Of a DNA stretch of 64,000 bases, positions 45,518 to 58,700 are shown one piece after another; position 1 is the first letter of the stretch, and every line of letters begins with the position of its first letter. Source of the stretch: Coprinellus micaceus (lineage: Eukaryota; Basidiomycota; Agaricomycetes; Agaricales; Psathyrellaceae); the NCBI GenBank assembly GCA_951394405.1, contig OX596337.1, positions 4,154,001-4,218,000 on the forward strand. The letters are read 5' to 3'. Under the pieces are notes generated by a model. That model did not search any database, was not told where the DNA came from, and saw only the letters and a program-made list of their open reading frames with translations. The translations under genes and the position numbers were made by a program.

Positions 45518-48500
45518 ATGCCAGGTGACGGGACTTCCGCAGAAGCAAGGCCGACTCTCCCACCAGCCGACCATAGACCCCTCATCGTCGAGAAATCTTC
45601 AAACAACGTGTTTGGGGTCACTAGGACGTATTATAGGCCGGAGGGAAGTTGTTCCGCCCGAGGCTCTGCTCAGCTCGAAGCTGCCGTTAGCGGTGACGAC
45701 GATCGTGAAGGGGTTGCGAGAAACCACACCCCAAAGGCCTGCCCAGATATCGATCTCGAGCCGTTTTCTAACGAGTCCGCATTCCGCCTGGCCGAGTGGT
45801 TCTGGAACTCAACCAACAAATCACTCCGCGACTTTCAAAAACTCACGACAATCCTCAAGAGCCCCAGCTTTGACATTACTGGCATCGCCAGCACCAATTG
45901 GAGAAGCGCGTTCAAGGCTCTCGGTTCGGCCTCTGAGGGGGACGTCGGCGACCAGTCGAACGACGGTTGGATATGCTCTCCCGTTTTTATCGAGGTCCCA
46001 TTCCACAAGGGGTTGAAGAACAGTGGTATAGAGCTATACCATGCAGGGAACTTCTATCACCGCTCGCTGGTTTCTGTAATCAGAGAGAAGGTCACTGATC
46101 CGACGGAGAGTCTTAATTTTCACTTCCAACCTTACGAGGAACGCTGGAAGAGAAATAAAGATTCTCCGGAAGTTGAGCTCTATGGGGAGATGTACAGTTC
46201 TCGGGAGTTCCGTAACGCTAACGAAGCCATACAAAGACTGCCCTCGACTGATAGAAACAGAGGGTTAGAACGCGTCGTCGTCGCACTGATGTTTTGGTCC
46301 GACGGGACGCATCTCACCTCTTTTGGGACTGCTGGTCTCTGGCCATGCTACCTATTCTTCGGAAACGAGTCCAAGGATCAGAGGCACAAGTCATCCGCGC
46401 GTCTCGGACGCCAGGTCGCTTATTTCAAGAAGGTAAGCCTCGTTGGATGTCCCTCGGCCTGTTCTTTCAAATCGCTTCACAATCATTCTGGCAGCTCCCA
46501 AGCGACTTTAACGATTATCTCAAGGAGAGAAATGGCGGGAAATTACCGAAGAAAGAATTGACATCGCACTGTGCTCGCGAATTATTCCACGCCCAGTGGT
46601 CCATTCTCCTCGATCGAGAGTTTGTCGACGCAATGGCAGATGGACTCATCCTTGATTGTCCTGATGAAAAACGTCGATGCTTCTACCCCAGGATCTTTAC
46701 CTACTCCGCTGATTATCCAGAGCGGTAGGTTTTTTGCCATGCTGAAATGCTGGGTGTCTAACTTCTTCTCGTAGGATACTCGTCGCGGGAGTGAGGAACA
46801 ATGGGTGTTATCCTTGCCATCGTTGTTTGGTCGGGAGGGAGGGGTTGGACAAACTTGGGGCGCCCAATGACACAGAGCGTGTCAGCAAAACGCGCTGCGA
46901 AGCAGATCAAATTACTCTCGTTTCGCAAGCCCGCAAAACGATAGAAGAAGGTTCGGCTTTTGATGGCACAAAAGTGGAAGACGCCCTCTTCCCGCTATCT
47001 CTGACCGTTGTTGAGGTATGTCTTTCAGCGTAATCACGGCCTTACATTTTAACTCTGACCTCCCCGCCTTGAATAGAATGCGTTCCACAAAGCTCTTTCG
47101 CCGCTTCAGTTTGCGGTGATCCCCACCCTAGTGGCCGACCTCATGCATGAGTTCGAAATTGGTGTTTGGAAAACTCTTTTCATTCATCTCATTCGCATCC
47201 TGCACGCGAACCCCGCCCAATCCGATATTACCCTTTCGGCGGAGTTGGACTGGAGGTGAGCTTCTACGCCTTTTTCGAACCTGTAAATTCAGAGCGATCT
47301 TCATTAGATACCGCTCGACGCCCGGATTCGGAAGGGACACAATCCGCAAGTTCAGTGTCAATGCGTCTGAGATGAAAAGGATGGCAGCCCGCGACTATGA
47401 AGATTTGCTGCAGGTGAGCCGTTGTTGTCCCTTTCGCCGAAAAGCCTCCCCTCAGTAACCGTTCCAACCAGTGCGCTATCCCAGCATTTGAATCGCTCCT
47501 TCCAAACCCACACAATGACAACCTACTCACACTTCTCTACATCTGTGCCCAGTGGCATGCACTGGCGAAACTTCGCTCTCACAATGATTTCACTCTCCAA
47601 CTTCTTGAGTATACAACCGCACGCCTAGGGGCACAAATGAGGTTATTCAATCGTGATACGTGTTCTCACTTCAATACCAAAGAGCTCAAAAAGGAAGCTG
47701 AAGCCAGGATGCGCCGAGATGCGAAGAAGAAAGGAGCGCCCCAGCCCGGCAATGCTACTCGTAGGCCAGCATCATTGGGTGTATTCACGATCAAGTTCCA
47801 CCATCTGGGTGACTATTGCGCCGTCATACGTAGATTGGGAACCACCGATTCATATTCAACGGAATTGGTAGGCTTTACCTTGCACTCCCGTTCGCGTGCT
47901 GATTAGTGATTGCCTGCATACTGCAGGGCGAGTCGTTTCACCGTACCCCCAAATCATGGTATCCTCGAACAGACAAGAAAAACTACGAAAATCAGTTTAC
48001 ACAAATAGAACGCCGGATTAGTCGATTATCGCGGATACGAGGGCAGCTTGACGAACGGTCGCGCTCAGGCTTGCCTGCGACCAGCGCAACACCTCGAGCA
48101 CATGAGCCTCAAGCATCGGCATCCCCCCAAACACCTACATCCCCTCATGCACCTACATCTCCTCATGCACCTACATCCCCTCAAGCACCTACATCCCCTC
48201 GGGCATCTGAATGCCCCCGTGGGGCGGTTCCACCACCCTGTTTCCGATACTTCATGGCTGCGAACCAAAACACACCCGTCCCTCTTGCCTTCTTCCAGTA
48301 TACGGAGGATCAGGCCTATAGGCACAGCTACTGCACGGTACGTTCAGCCCCGCTCGAGGTGGCCTCAAATCCAAATGATTGATCCTCGACTGTGGTTACA
48401 GGACTTTATTCCCAAACTGAAGAAACACCTCCTCCCACGGCTATTAGACCTGTTAGGCTATCCCCGCACAGCTGAGGCTCAATGCGACTGGACCAAGATT

Positions 48501-49523
48501 GCGTTCGAGAAGGATCGGCTGTATGCTCACAAGACCATGCGAATACGGTACACGACGTACGACGTCCGGAGCGAAGACGACGTGATACATGTTGACAGCT
48601 CCCAGTGCAATGTCATGCTGTTAAACAGCATGTATAAGCATGGGTCGTCCACGGCGATATGCCCTTACCTCTACGGGAAGGTTATCGGCATACTTCATGC
48701 GAATGTCTCGTTTATCGGGCTTTTGCCTGACGGCAAGCTGGATTATGCATGGCACCGAATCGACTTTGGATGGGTACATTGGTACGATTCCTTGGCATTC
48801 GGGGAAGAATTCAGGCTCGACCGCCTTGCCCATTCCTCCCTTGCCTCGCGGGAGTCGGTAGACTTTGTGGACCCCTCCCAGATCATCCGAGGAGTACATC
48901 TCATTCCTCGGTTCTCCGTAGGGCCCTCCAACATCCTGACCCCTCCAACCAATCTGGTTCGGACGAACAGACTGTGGAAAGAATACTACATAAATAAGTG
49001 CGTGTACCATTTTGTGCGGGAGTCGAGATCGCCATCCTGACCTCAGAGTAGATTCGCAGACCGAGATTCATTCATGAGGTACCAATACGGAATGTCCGTA
49101 GGCCACACTTACATGCATGGCTCGGACTTCCCTCCTGCAGTAATCCCCCGCCTCCCCCCCACTTTTGATTACTGCCTGGATCGCGGTAGCAGTGGACACA
49201 CTCGAAATGCGGATCCTACGTTGGACCTAAACCCGCCATCCACCAGCAACTGTACGCAACCCGCGATGCCTCCCATTCACTCCGGATCGAGTGAGACTAG
49301 CCTGGAAGGGCCACAGCCCAATAATCCGATACATAGCGTAGATGATGCCATACCAGAAGCATACGCGGAGGGGGAACCATTCGACGCAGACTTCGGGTTA
49401 GACACGGCGAATGGCGAAGACGATAGCGAAGGGGAACCTGACGATGACTTTGGTGAAGAAGGGGATGATTGGGAACGCGAGGCTTACAACGATATGTATG
49501 ACGATCCAGGGAGTTTCCTTTGA
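45518..49523 (+). CDS. Plavaka (CACTA-like) transposase, without N-terminal zinc finger
   Basis: Nine exons joined by short GT-AG introns with consistent phases and no stop. Hallmarks: FSNESAFRLAEWFWNSTNKS, ELYHAGNFYHRSLVSVIREK, ERVVVALMFWSDGTHLTSFG (with the catalytic-type Asp), LWPCYLFFGNESKDQRHKSS, CYPCHRCLV, LVADLMHEFEIGVWKTLFIH, CAIPAFESL, LLTLLYICAQWHALAKLRSH, FHRTPKSWYPRTDKKNYENQ, SQCNVMLLNSMYKHG, HRIDFGWVHWYD and FADRDSFMRYQYGMSVGH near the end, then an acidic tail. These match Plavaka-type proteins of basidiomycetes. The usual C2H2 finger before VFGVTRTYYRPEG is absent; no frame upstream supplies it. An 18-bp minisatellite interrupts the gene near 48130. Confidence 0.88.
48130..48205. 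repeat. 18-bp minisatellite inside the Plavaka gene
   Basis: About four units of CCTCATGCACCTACATCC, coding HAPTSP/QAPTSP, inserted in frame between two conserved blocks of the transposase. This is a length-variable disordered linker. Confidence 0.85.
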
Positions 49524-52500
49524 TTAAGTGTGTCAGTAGAGGCTACGTATCACTATTACTTATGGAGTTGCCGACGTGGTTGCGCCTCTCCCTTGTCTTC
49601 CACTCCCCCCTCTAAAGATAGGCCAGCATTGATGGTCCAAACATAGACGGACGACTCGGGTCCCGATGCGTTGGCTTCCCAAAATTTGGGAGCGAGTGCT
49701 TGCTTTGTATGGCCCTCCATGGTCAAGGATAACGGTGGGATATGGGAGTAAGTTGGTGGGGACACAAGGCCAGTGAATGGTGGGATGGGATGGTGCGCAG
49801 ATGGAAGTCAGAGAGACAGGCAGTTGGGGTCTAAGAACGAGGCGAGTGGTCGGGTATCAATTGGTCAAAGCGTGATTCTCTGACCAGCCGGCGACGTTAC
49901 GATGTTTGTGGCTATTTGAACCATCATACCACGAATCTCCGCTCGAAAAAATCCTATACCTTTGGCAGCGGTCCCAACCGCAGCTTCCACTGCTTTCATC
50001 TGCTACCACCACATTGGCAAGTCCCATGCGTTGAGCCCAGTGCCCCCCATCTGTGTTCAGCCACGCTCTGTCCTTCTTGCCTTACCATCTGCACGAAGGC
50101 GAGGCTGTCGGCTTCGTGTGAGTACGCCACCCTACCTACTGCTACGGGTTGGGGTTGCTGATATTGCACATAGACGTCGTGGAGTAAGCACTCGCATGCC
50201 CTCCAACGCAACCCACTTGAAGTGTAATCAATCAGCTCCAACGATGGGGTGGGTTACCCGAATGGCGACGGTAATGTGTTTCGTTGCACCTGACGTCCTC
50301 ATCGCAGCGTACTTACTCTCCACTAACGCCTTCTGCGTGTCCTTTCCCCCTTTTGATCTATCCCCGGACCTTCCCCTCGTCGTAGAAGCGCAGACTGCAA
50401 TACTTCGTCTAGCTGAGCTAGGGGAACGTAGAGGATGTCCAGGTCTGAATACTCAACGTGCCGACCCACTGAGGTGTGTGGTAGGGACGTTGGGGTCTGA
50501 GCTCCCTTGTGACCTTGGGCCGCCCTATCATGGATTGGCCCTAAGGTGTCTCGCCATAAGTTTCGCCCCACGTTCGTCAGCATGTTCCAGCATTGGGGTA
50601 GTTTAGGATCCCGTACGATGGCATTCCGGAAAAAAGCTTGGGATTGTATGCCAATAGAGCGATGCATACGATCGTCCTGGGGGCGGGTTTCATGCTTAGG
50701 TATTATGTGTATGCATTAGTTATTGGCCTTTTGGAATGTATGTGCGAGTCAACGTTCCAGGGATGGAGAATTTTGCGAGGCCCAAACCTCGAGCCGATCT
50801 GAGAGGAAGCCCCGATGGGCTTGAAACTGGGCGGTCAAAGCGCTTACACCCCATTTCAGATACGCACCTGAGCGCCCCACCCTCTCCACAGCGATGTCCC
50901 CACCCGAATTTGGCCCCTTACCGGCCATTCCGCCGCCCACTTGCGATTCGCTGCGACGAATATATGGAGGCCATTACTCCGGCCCCGTTGCCCAAAAAGC
51001 GTGACTCACGGCGATAATATGGCGAGAGCGATGCCCAAAAGGCTTCGAGGTTCTGTCATGCACCCCGGAATTTTGGAAAAGGTCTACGATATTGCAAGCA
51101 GCTGTAAGAGGCCTTTATTGTTTATTTTGGTCTGCATCTGAGCCTCCAAGCCCAGAGTACTTCCGAGAGGCCCTTGCCCGAAACCGGACCCATTTTTGGA
51201 CTGGCGCCCAGAGTGGATTGCGATTCGAATCCGTGCGTGAATAGATAACGATACAGTTCCTATTCCGCACCAGCAAGAAACCCTTGGTGCGATCCTCCAT
51301 AATTCTCGGGGCAGGTCGATGAGGTCAAGTTACGGCAGATTATGCCTTCTGCTACGACATGTGGGCCTTGGCTCCTCAGCCGTCTGGTCATGTAGATTGC
51401 TAGCTTGCGAGAGCGCTTCAGAGAAATCCGGCTACGCCTGAACCTAGATCACGCGTGGAGGGGTGACCAGGTGTCATCGGCAAGCCGCGGCGTTTCAGTT
51501 TGAGAGCTCAACTACCAGACCTCCACCAGGTCCACCAGGTCCGGCCATTCCGATGACGATTTCCCCTTCCCTGCTTTCAGGCTTTCAGTAGGCTACTGAC
51601 TCCGGTGCCGGGTAGGCTGTCCCCGCCTAGGGTTCGACGGTTCCTCCTGCTGCACCACATATGCCAGAGTCTCCGTCGATTAGGACAGCACGGGTAAACT
51701 AGATAAGTCCCGCCACATTTCAAGGTGTGATCGGTTTGGGTTCCCACGGCGAGGGCGTGGTTAGACCGAGCCATCTAACGAGGAGCGGGGTAGGCTGTTG
51801 CTGCTGCTGCTGTCATTCGTAGAGGGTGGCGGCCTTCCACCATTGTATCGAATGTCAGGGGACCTTCTTAGGCGCAGTCTTGAGCACCTTCCTTGCTGAA
51901 CGACGAAGTCATGAACATTGGAGAAGAGGCCAAAGATGGGCTTGCGATGTGGTGCTCATCCACAAGGTTTCTATTCTAAGTGTGGCGATCCTCCGTAGCT
52001 GTAGCCGTCTTGCTCGCGTTTCGACAACTTCTACAGTGGGCAGGAATGAGATGTGAATCACAGTCCAGATCCGACCGTAACAAACGCAGACAAAGCTCCG
52101 AGGCGTCTGAGTCGCGGAGAAGTGTTGACGAAGATGTGCGACTTTCCCCATTGTGGGCCCTTTCCAGGCCCGTGTGAGGTAGAATATATTGGCGAATTCC
52201 CCCATTAAAATCTCATGCACTGTCGGAATCGAGTTTACGCCTGAAGAGGGTGTGTCATGGTTCAAAACACCGTAAGGGATACAGATTGAGAACTGCCGCG
52301 CTGTGCTGCGGCAAACATGGTCAGCCTTGACATGAACCAAGGCAATCGGTCTGATGTTTTGAAACCAAAGAATGCATGCAGACATTCCACATCCTTTACC
52401 AGTGCTCATATCATCGCAGCCTGAACACCCTCCATTTCAGTAACATGATACAACCGCGAGTTTTCGCAGTATTGCGCGAGTGCATCACGCCCCTTGTTTC

Positions 52501-53256
52501 AAATGGCCCCACCCAGGAATAGTTCTACTGCGCGCACGGTTTCGGTCAATCTCCAGGTCCACCTGCGATGACCAGGAGTTATCAGAGGGGTCGTCGGGCT
52601 GGTTGGCATGGCAGTGGTGGCGGGATTGATAAAGCCAGATATTTGTTGGTCCATTTATCCTCAACACAGTGATGAAGTCCATTCGAGCGGAGATCGAAAT
52701 ATCACGTGTGATGCACCGTTGATGCGCTGGCGTTGCCAACATGAGCTCACCGCTTTCTTCCCTCCCCTCTCTACGCTATTCAAGTACTTCGGGTCCACAG
52801 TGTTGTCGACCATGCGCGACCTATATACTGACTTTTCTATGCTGCTGTGCGTTTCTGTCAGACCTCAAAACTCTTCAACACCAAATGCGACGCTAAATGC
52901 CGGCGGTGAGGGCGGGTGCTAAGGAGGGTGACACGGAGAGTGGAGTCCAGGTGAGTGCCCTTTAGTTATTTGGCCAACAATTCATACTTACATGACTCTC
53001 AGATAATAACGACACTACTTGTGATTCACCTCGGCAGGGGAATATCCTCGTCCTCCTGTCGCCATGAACCAATTTGTGAGTGACCGCGTTCGAGGCTCTC
53101 ATAGGAATCGTGCTGACTGCCCCTGCCTTTTTTGCCAGGGCGCCAGCCTCGCCGTCGTTGCACCGTTTCAAGTGGGATAGAGTGACTCCGAGGGGTTCTG
53201 AGGCGTAGATTCCGGTAGCCCTCGTATATACCTTAGTAGCGACATGCCCATGTAAT
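49524..53256. other. Gene-poor stretch of 3.7 kb
   Basis: Frames at 49962-50606 (plus), 50323-50667 (minus) and 51909-52409 (minus) overlap or lack motifs. The right end of the Plavaka element should lie early in this stretch, but no matching terminus was identified. A short triplicated CCACCAGGT lies at 51519-51541 and a CTG run at 51797-51812. Confidence 0.4.
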
Positions 53257-53299
53257 CCCAGTGAAACCCGACATGGTGGGGAAAATTCGCCAGTAGTCC
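53257..53299. repeat. Outer inverted repeat, left copy
   Basis: CCCAGTGAAACCCGACATGG and the following GGGAAAATTCGCCAGTA match the complement of 60152-60202 with scattered differences. This pair lies outside the helicase/DUF6589 transposon and is more diverged than its termini. Confidence 0.7.
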
Positions 53300-53380
53300 C
53301 CAGTGGACAAATATGGACCTCTGATAATCCACAGGACTCTGCAGGCACTTTCCCTCGTTTTGCTCAACGTCCGATCATCC

Positions 53381-53390
53381 CCAGTCACCT
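53381..53390. repeat. Target-site duplication, left copy (10 bp)
   Basis: CCCAGTCACC, identical and in the same orientation as 59271-59280, immediately abutting the TAGAC terminus of the transposon. Confidence 0.85.
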
Positions 53391-53516
53391 AGACCTGTGA
53401 CTGGCCCCTCTATGAGGGGGACCTCGATAGAGGGACCTGCGGTTTTAATATAATTTTTGGCCGGAGCCCGCGTGGGAACGAATTGCCCTCCTGATAAGCC
53501 AATGCCACAACTGCCT
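53391..53516 (+). repeat. Terminal inverted repeat, left
   Basis: Begins TAGACCTGTGACTGG and ends in AAGCCAATGCCACAACTGCC. Shared strong blocks with the right end are CCCCTCTATGAG, GGACCTCGATAGAGGGA, TAATTTTTGGCCGGAG, CGTGGGAAC and TAAGCCAATGCCACAACTGC. Contains an internal hairpin CCCTCTAT (53407-53414) / ATAGAGGG (53428-53435). Confidence 0.9.
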
Positions 53517-53589
53517 AATCCGGCAACGGCTGATGATTCGCGTCGCGCCTGAGTGACGCGGCGCAATTCCTTGCCTCTCTACACTCACC

Positions 53590-55704
53590 ATGTCCCTCGT
53601 TGCCGGTCTTTCACGCGAGGAATGCTTTGAGACTATCAACGAAGCCTCTGCTGAGGACCTGGACATCTGGTTTCGAGTTTTGCCTCCGGAAAAGACCCCA
53701 ACGGCATACTTGGATCATTTGCACTCTGCAGAGCGGATAGATGACGAAGTGCATGCAAAACGGCTCTGCCTGCTCATCTGGATTGCTAGCGACTTCAAGC
53801 AGGTCCCTAAGGCCAAGCAGCTCGAGGCTGGACTCGCTTTCTACCTCAAGAAGGACTCGCTTGTCAAGGCCCAGACTGGATTTGGCAAGACTCTCATCCC
53901 GGTCATGGCACACATCGTCTCGGACCCCAAAGAGCCTTTTATTACGTTCATTATATCCCCTTTGAAACGTCTCCAGTCCTCTCAGGCCGAAGCTCTGTTC
54001 ACAACCTATGGCATCTTTACTCTGGCTATCAACGAAGACACCACATCAAGAATGACCAACTCTGACTGGAATGCACGTTGGCCCTGTATGACTCGGCGGC
54101 TTGTACGGATGTGCTAACCCTCTTGGATGATAGAACTACATCTACAATGCTTCAAAGCGACGGCTCGGAACGTGCAGAAACTATATTGTTACCCCTGAGC
54201 AGTTCACACGCGACAAATGCAGCAACATAATGCCCCGATTTGGCGCTATCTGTCGAGACGTACTGGAATTCCGACGGGCCATCAAGCATGTCTTCATTGA
54301 CGAAGCACACTTCATCTATACAGCTGGACACTCAATTAGTGGGATGCCTGCGTTCAGACCTGCGTGGGGCAATTTGAATCGGCTCAAGCTTCTCCTTCCC
54401 AAGGTGACGAACTGGCACGCACTCACTGCAACACTCCCTCCATACATGGCGCAGGTCGTCCAGAAGAGCGTACTCAGCAAGGACTTCGTCTATGTCTGCA
54501 CCACCTCCAACCGCTCGAATATTGTATATGCAACGCATACAGTGATCGATTCGTTCGACAACATGAAGAATTTCGACTGCTTCCTTGTCAAGCCCTTTGA
54601 TCCGCTGAAGCAGCCTCGCGTCCTCTTGTTCTTTGACTCGATCTCATTGGAGCGAAAAGTCACCGACTATCTGAAGGCCTCTGCCGGCAAGTATGCGGAA
54701 TCGGTTTCGATTTATCACAGTGAGATGTCTTCGGAGGCCCTAGAGCGGACGTACAAGGGATTCACAGCCAAGGATGGACATGTTCGCATCTTATGTACAA
54801 CAAGTGGTCAATCGACGGTGAGCTCGGATCACTATGAGTGGTTTCTTCCCTGACAATGTTTCAGGGGATCGACTTTCCTGATGTTGACATTGTCTGCGCC
54901 GTTGGCTTTCCTGGAACAACGACCGAGCTATTGCAACGTGGTGGTCGGACCGGACGGGCTGAAGCGTCTACAGGTCTTTTCGTTACCTTTCTCGAACCTT
55001 GGATGCAGGAGATTGAGCTTGAGGAGTTTGATACTGGGTACGATAGCACCAACCCTGATCGAACACGTGCACCTCTCAATGCACGTTCAACGAAAAGGGA
55101 GCGTGCAACATGCTCTGGAGTCAAACTGGCACAGCTTGAGGATGAGGCTTGTATTCGAGTCCATTTCAAGGTGGAAATGGGAGATGAAAGTGACGGTGGT
55201 ATGTTTAGCATTGGTGGTAGATGTGCTTGGGGGACTCCACTGACTGTATGCTTGTGGATAGCGCTCGACTATGCCCTTGCAGTGTTCTGTTGCAACAAGC
55301 ATCCAGCAGGTGGTGGCCGCCTTGAACTTGGATCTCTCTTACCCTCTTCACTCTATCTTGGCTATGATGGACAAGAGCATATGACAGTGGAGACTGTGAA
55401 GAAGACCCGAAACACCTATCGAAAGCCCAAATTCCGCACTGCACTGGACGAGGAGTTGATTGCGTGGCTTTGCCTTGTCACTCAAAGTGATGACGAGACG
55501 GTGAACTATGGGGTCGCATACCCTTATGACATCCTCTCAGATCTGGCAAGGAGGAAGCTAGTGTGGGCTAACCCTGCCACCATCAACACTCCAGATGATG
55601 TTGTGAGGACGCTTGGTGAGGATGCTGATTGGGCAGGGAAGTGGGCACAACAGATTTTTGACATTGTTTCCGCATACGATCGCAAAATAGCTACTCAAAA
55701 GTGA
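53590..55704 (+). CDS. RecQ-like superfamily 2 DNA helicase
   Basis: Three exons (53590-54072 or 54102, 54134-54817, 54865-55704), about 670-680 residues. Helicase motifs: Walker A KAQTGFGKT (about 93-101), Ia ISPLKRLQSSQ, II DEAH (217-220), a RecQ-like loop after it ending FRPAWGNL, III TATL (about 259), IV RVLLFFDS, V GIDFPDVDIVCAVGFP (from about 390), VI QRGGRTGR (413-420). No RQC or HRDC domain was recognised in the C-terminal 240 residues. All catalytic motifs are intact, so it should be an active 3'-5' helicase by family. The first intron either uses a GC donor at 54073 (61 nt) or a GT donor at 54103 (31 nt, with a TGCTAAC branch site). Lies inside the transposon, convergent with the DUF6589 gene. 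Confidence 0.9.
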
Positions 55705-55730
55705 TGCCCTACATGTACACAACAGTGTAT

Positions 55731-58700
55731 TTACAGCGCTAAATTGACAGTTTCCTCCTCATCAACAAGCAGGCTATACTGGGGCATGTCTGGACCATCC
55801 AACTCATCCTCCTCCTGCAAGACTTCATCCTCCGCAAGCTCAAATGTTGGCGACTTCATATCCCTGAGCTTGGTGTTAAATGCTGCAAGTGATGTTGATT
55901 CAATCCTCTGGTACCCCACTGCACGTAGATCTGGCTTCAATGTTGCAGCATCCTGGCGGTCAGAGCACACCATATGCAGCTCAAGCTCCTTGGCCTTTGT
56001 GCACATGCGCTCGACCAGTGCTCCAGTCTTTGCTTCGGTATGTGCAGAACCCCGGTACCGAAGGTTCACAGACTTTGCAACCTGGCGCCGAAGCAGCATG
56101 ACAAGATTGATGGATGCTGAGATGTGCCCAGCACGTTCCCACTTGGAGTAGATGCCCTTTGCGGTGAAGAGTGCCTTGAGGTACCGTATGAGATGTTCAA
56201 TGTTGAGGTCGATTCCCATGCCGTGTCCAGCGTTACCGGAAACGTTAATGATGAGGGTAGAGCGGACAATTGCTGCAAACTTCTCGCTCCACACATACTT
56301 GAAGCTGTGGATGAGGTGAAGAATCTCCGTTGAATAATTGTTCGAGCCTGCACCACGGAAGGTAAAGACAAGATCGGGTAGCACACACTCAATCCGGCCA
56401 AAGTCACCATCCTTGATAGCTGAGACAAGCTCAACCACCAGCAGCAGGTCACGCGTGAGGCGAACAATATTCTCCCGGACTGGGTCTTGAGGATCTTGAG
56501 AATCTTGAGGTGCTTGAGATGGCGTGGCAGAGGGTGAAGCCCCAGAAGCAGTTGATGTTGGCGGTTTGCGAGGTGTATAGGCCGGGGTGAATGAAGGGGA
56601 GGGTGTGGCATGGTTCCTGATGATGCGCTCAGCGATTTTGAGGAGCTCCTCCTGGGAGGGCTTCGACTCTGCAAATGTGTCAAGGCTTTCGAACCCACAC
56701 TCGGCCTCCCAAACGTTGAGAATGAGACCTTCAAGAACTTGGGTTAAAGCAGCCAGGAGAGTGTGATAGTCAGGTTTGCTGCCAGCGAGTCGAGTCTTGT
56801 CAAGGAGGGAGAAGAGTTGTGCAAGGCTGGCGGTCTCGTGAATGGTCCCATAGTGCTTCTTGTTGAGTGCCCAGATGAGATTCATGACCATGTGGAACAG
56901 TGCGATGGCGAGTTCAAGGAACTGGCGTGTGTTGAAGCCACCATCATCATGCTTGCGGTTGATTTGGACAGAGCGGATACGCGAATTTGTGAGCTGATCA
57001 TTACAGCTGATGACAGCATACTTGTTCAGCTGCTCAAGCTTCTTTAGAAGCTGCGCAAAGTAGATGTTGTCGATGACGAGGTTGTTCCCTTTCATAGACG
57101 CCTCTTCAATTGGGACGACGTAGAGAGGCCAGTACTCTGTGCGATAGTGCTCAGGTAGGGGGCCAATGGGGATGTGCTGGAGTTCTGCCAATGTGGTGTA
57201 TTTCATGAATCCGGGGACATGCTTGCACAGGATCTTGATGATGTTGACCTTCGTCTGGTGGCGGTATGCCTTGAGCTGCTGTGGACTTGCTCGAATGTCG
57301 CTCATCTTCAAGTCTGGAGTGTTCTTGCGTGCCTCTGCAATGGGCTCAAGGAGCATGTCCTCAAGTGTGGCCATAGGAGGGGCCTTGTAGATGACTGGGA
57401 AGGTTCCCGATTGAACCTTGGGCCGGGTGTCGTCCGTCTGCTCAACGAAGATGGAAGTCGAAATCTGGACATTGTCCCAAGCGCAGATGTGTGGGCCATC
57501 GGCAATGATACGCGCCTTGTCAAGGCCTCGTTCACTGACAATCTCAATGGCCTTGAGGTTTGAGGAGTGGCATCTCACTAGCGCTGATTGGTGCAGGAGG
57601 TCGTTAAGCTGCTGGGCACAACCGTTTGCCCACGCAACAATTCCGAAGCCAAGTTGAACCTTGCACGAGAAATGCGAGTGAAGATAATGAATCTGCGACG
57701 CGATGATAAGCCGAGACTAGGGTGCGTCAGAATGACACACTGGATCACCCAAATTAGAAGACTCACCACAGGCCGGTTGCGTCCTTCATTCTCCTTTGCT
57801 TCTGGTTCGCATTCATCAGCTTCGTCGTCACCCTCAGACTCTGTCTCCATTTCCGCCTCCTTCTTTTGCGCCAAGGCAGGTGGTGGGTATTTCGTTGAAG
57901 TGGCAGTTGTCAGAATACGGGTCAGCGTGGGCGTCTTCTCAACAACAGGCTCCATGATACGTTGAATGCTCCAGTCCTCCACATACTCCAGTGAGATATC
58001 CTTGGTCTCCATACGCAGCAGGGGCTTCGCAGCTACCACTTCATCATACACCTTGCGAGAGACAAGCTCAATCGCAGTTGGAGCCACCCAGTCCTTGAAC
58101 AGTTGCGCCGTCTTCTTGTGGTCCTTCACCTTGTCAAAAATTGAGAGAATACGTTCGTGGTTCGGCTCATCGTAGAACTTGTTACGGAAGTCAGTCAAGT
58201 CAAGGTTGGTGATGTCGAGAATGATGGTGAGCATTTCCGTCGGAGTGATTTCTGCTGTTCGCAGCTGTCCGAGAATTCTTTTCACCAGCTCGGGTTTGGA
58301 TTCCTTTGGTTCCTTCCAGGAACTCGGACCAGGGGTAGACTGGAAAGGGATGTCAAAAGTAGGCCCACTGGGAGAATAGAGGAAGCCAGTATCGTTCAGA
58401 CCCAAGCTTGAACTGAACGAGCCATCCATCCGAAGCGATCTGTTCGGGTTGGACAGTGGGGTGATATTGGGGTCAAGCGGGCTGATGTTGGTCAGTTGAG
58501 CTGGTAAACTCGTTCGTCGTAACTCAGGTGTCATTAATGGGCCAGGCCCTGCTTCGTAAATGTCACCAAAGCTAGTACGGCGGAGATCTGGACCCACACC
58601 CCGGTGACTGATACCCATCAGTATGGTAGCAACGCACTGGAACTCAATCCAAAACACACCTGGGGCCATCCTCAAGGGCAGGAGCACTGGGAAGTGACCA

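Noticed and set aside
49962..50667. Overlapping plus and minus frames of 214 and 114 codons
   Set aside because: Neither shows a recognisable domain or splice structure, and they overlap each other. Left unassigned.
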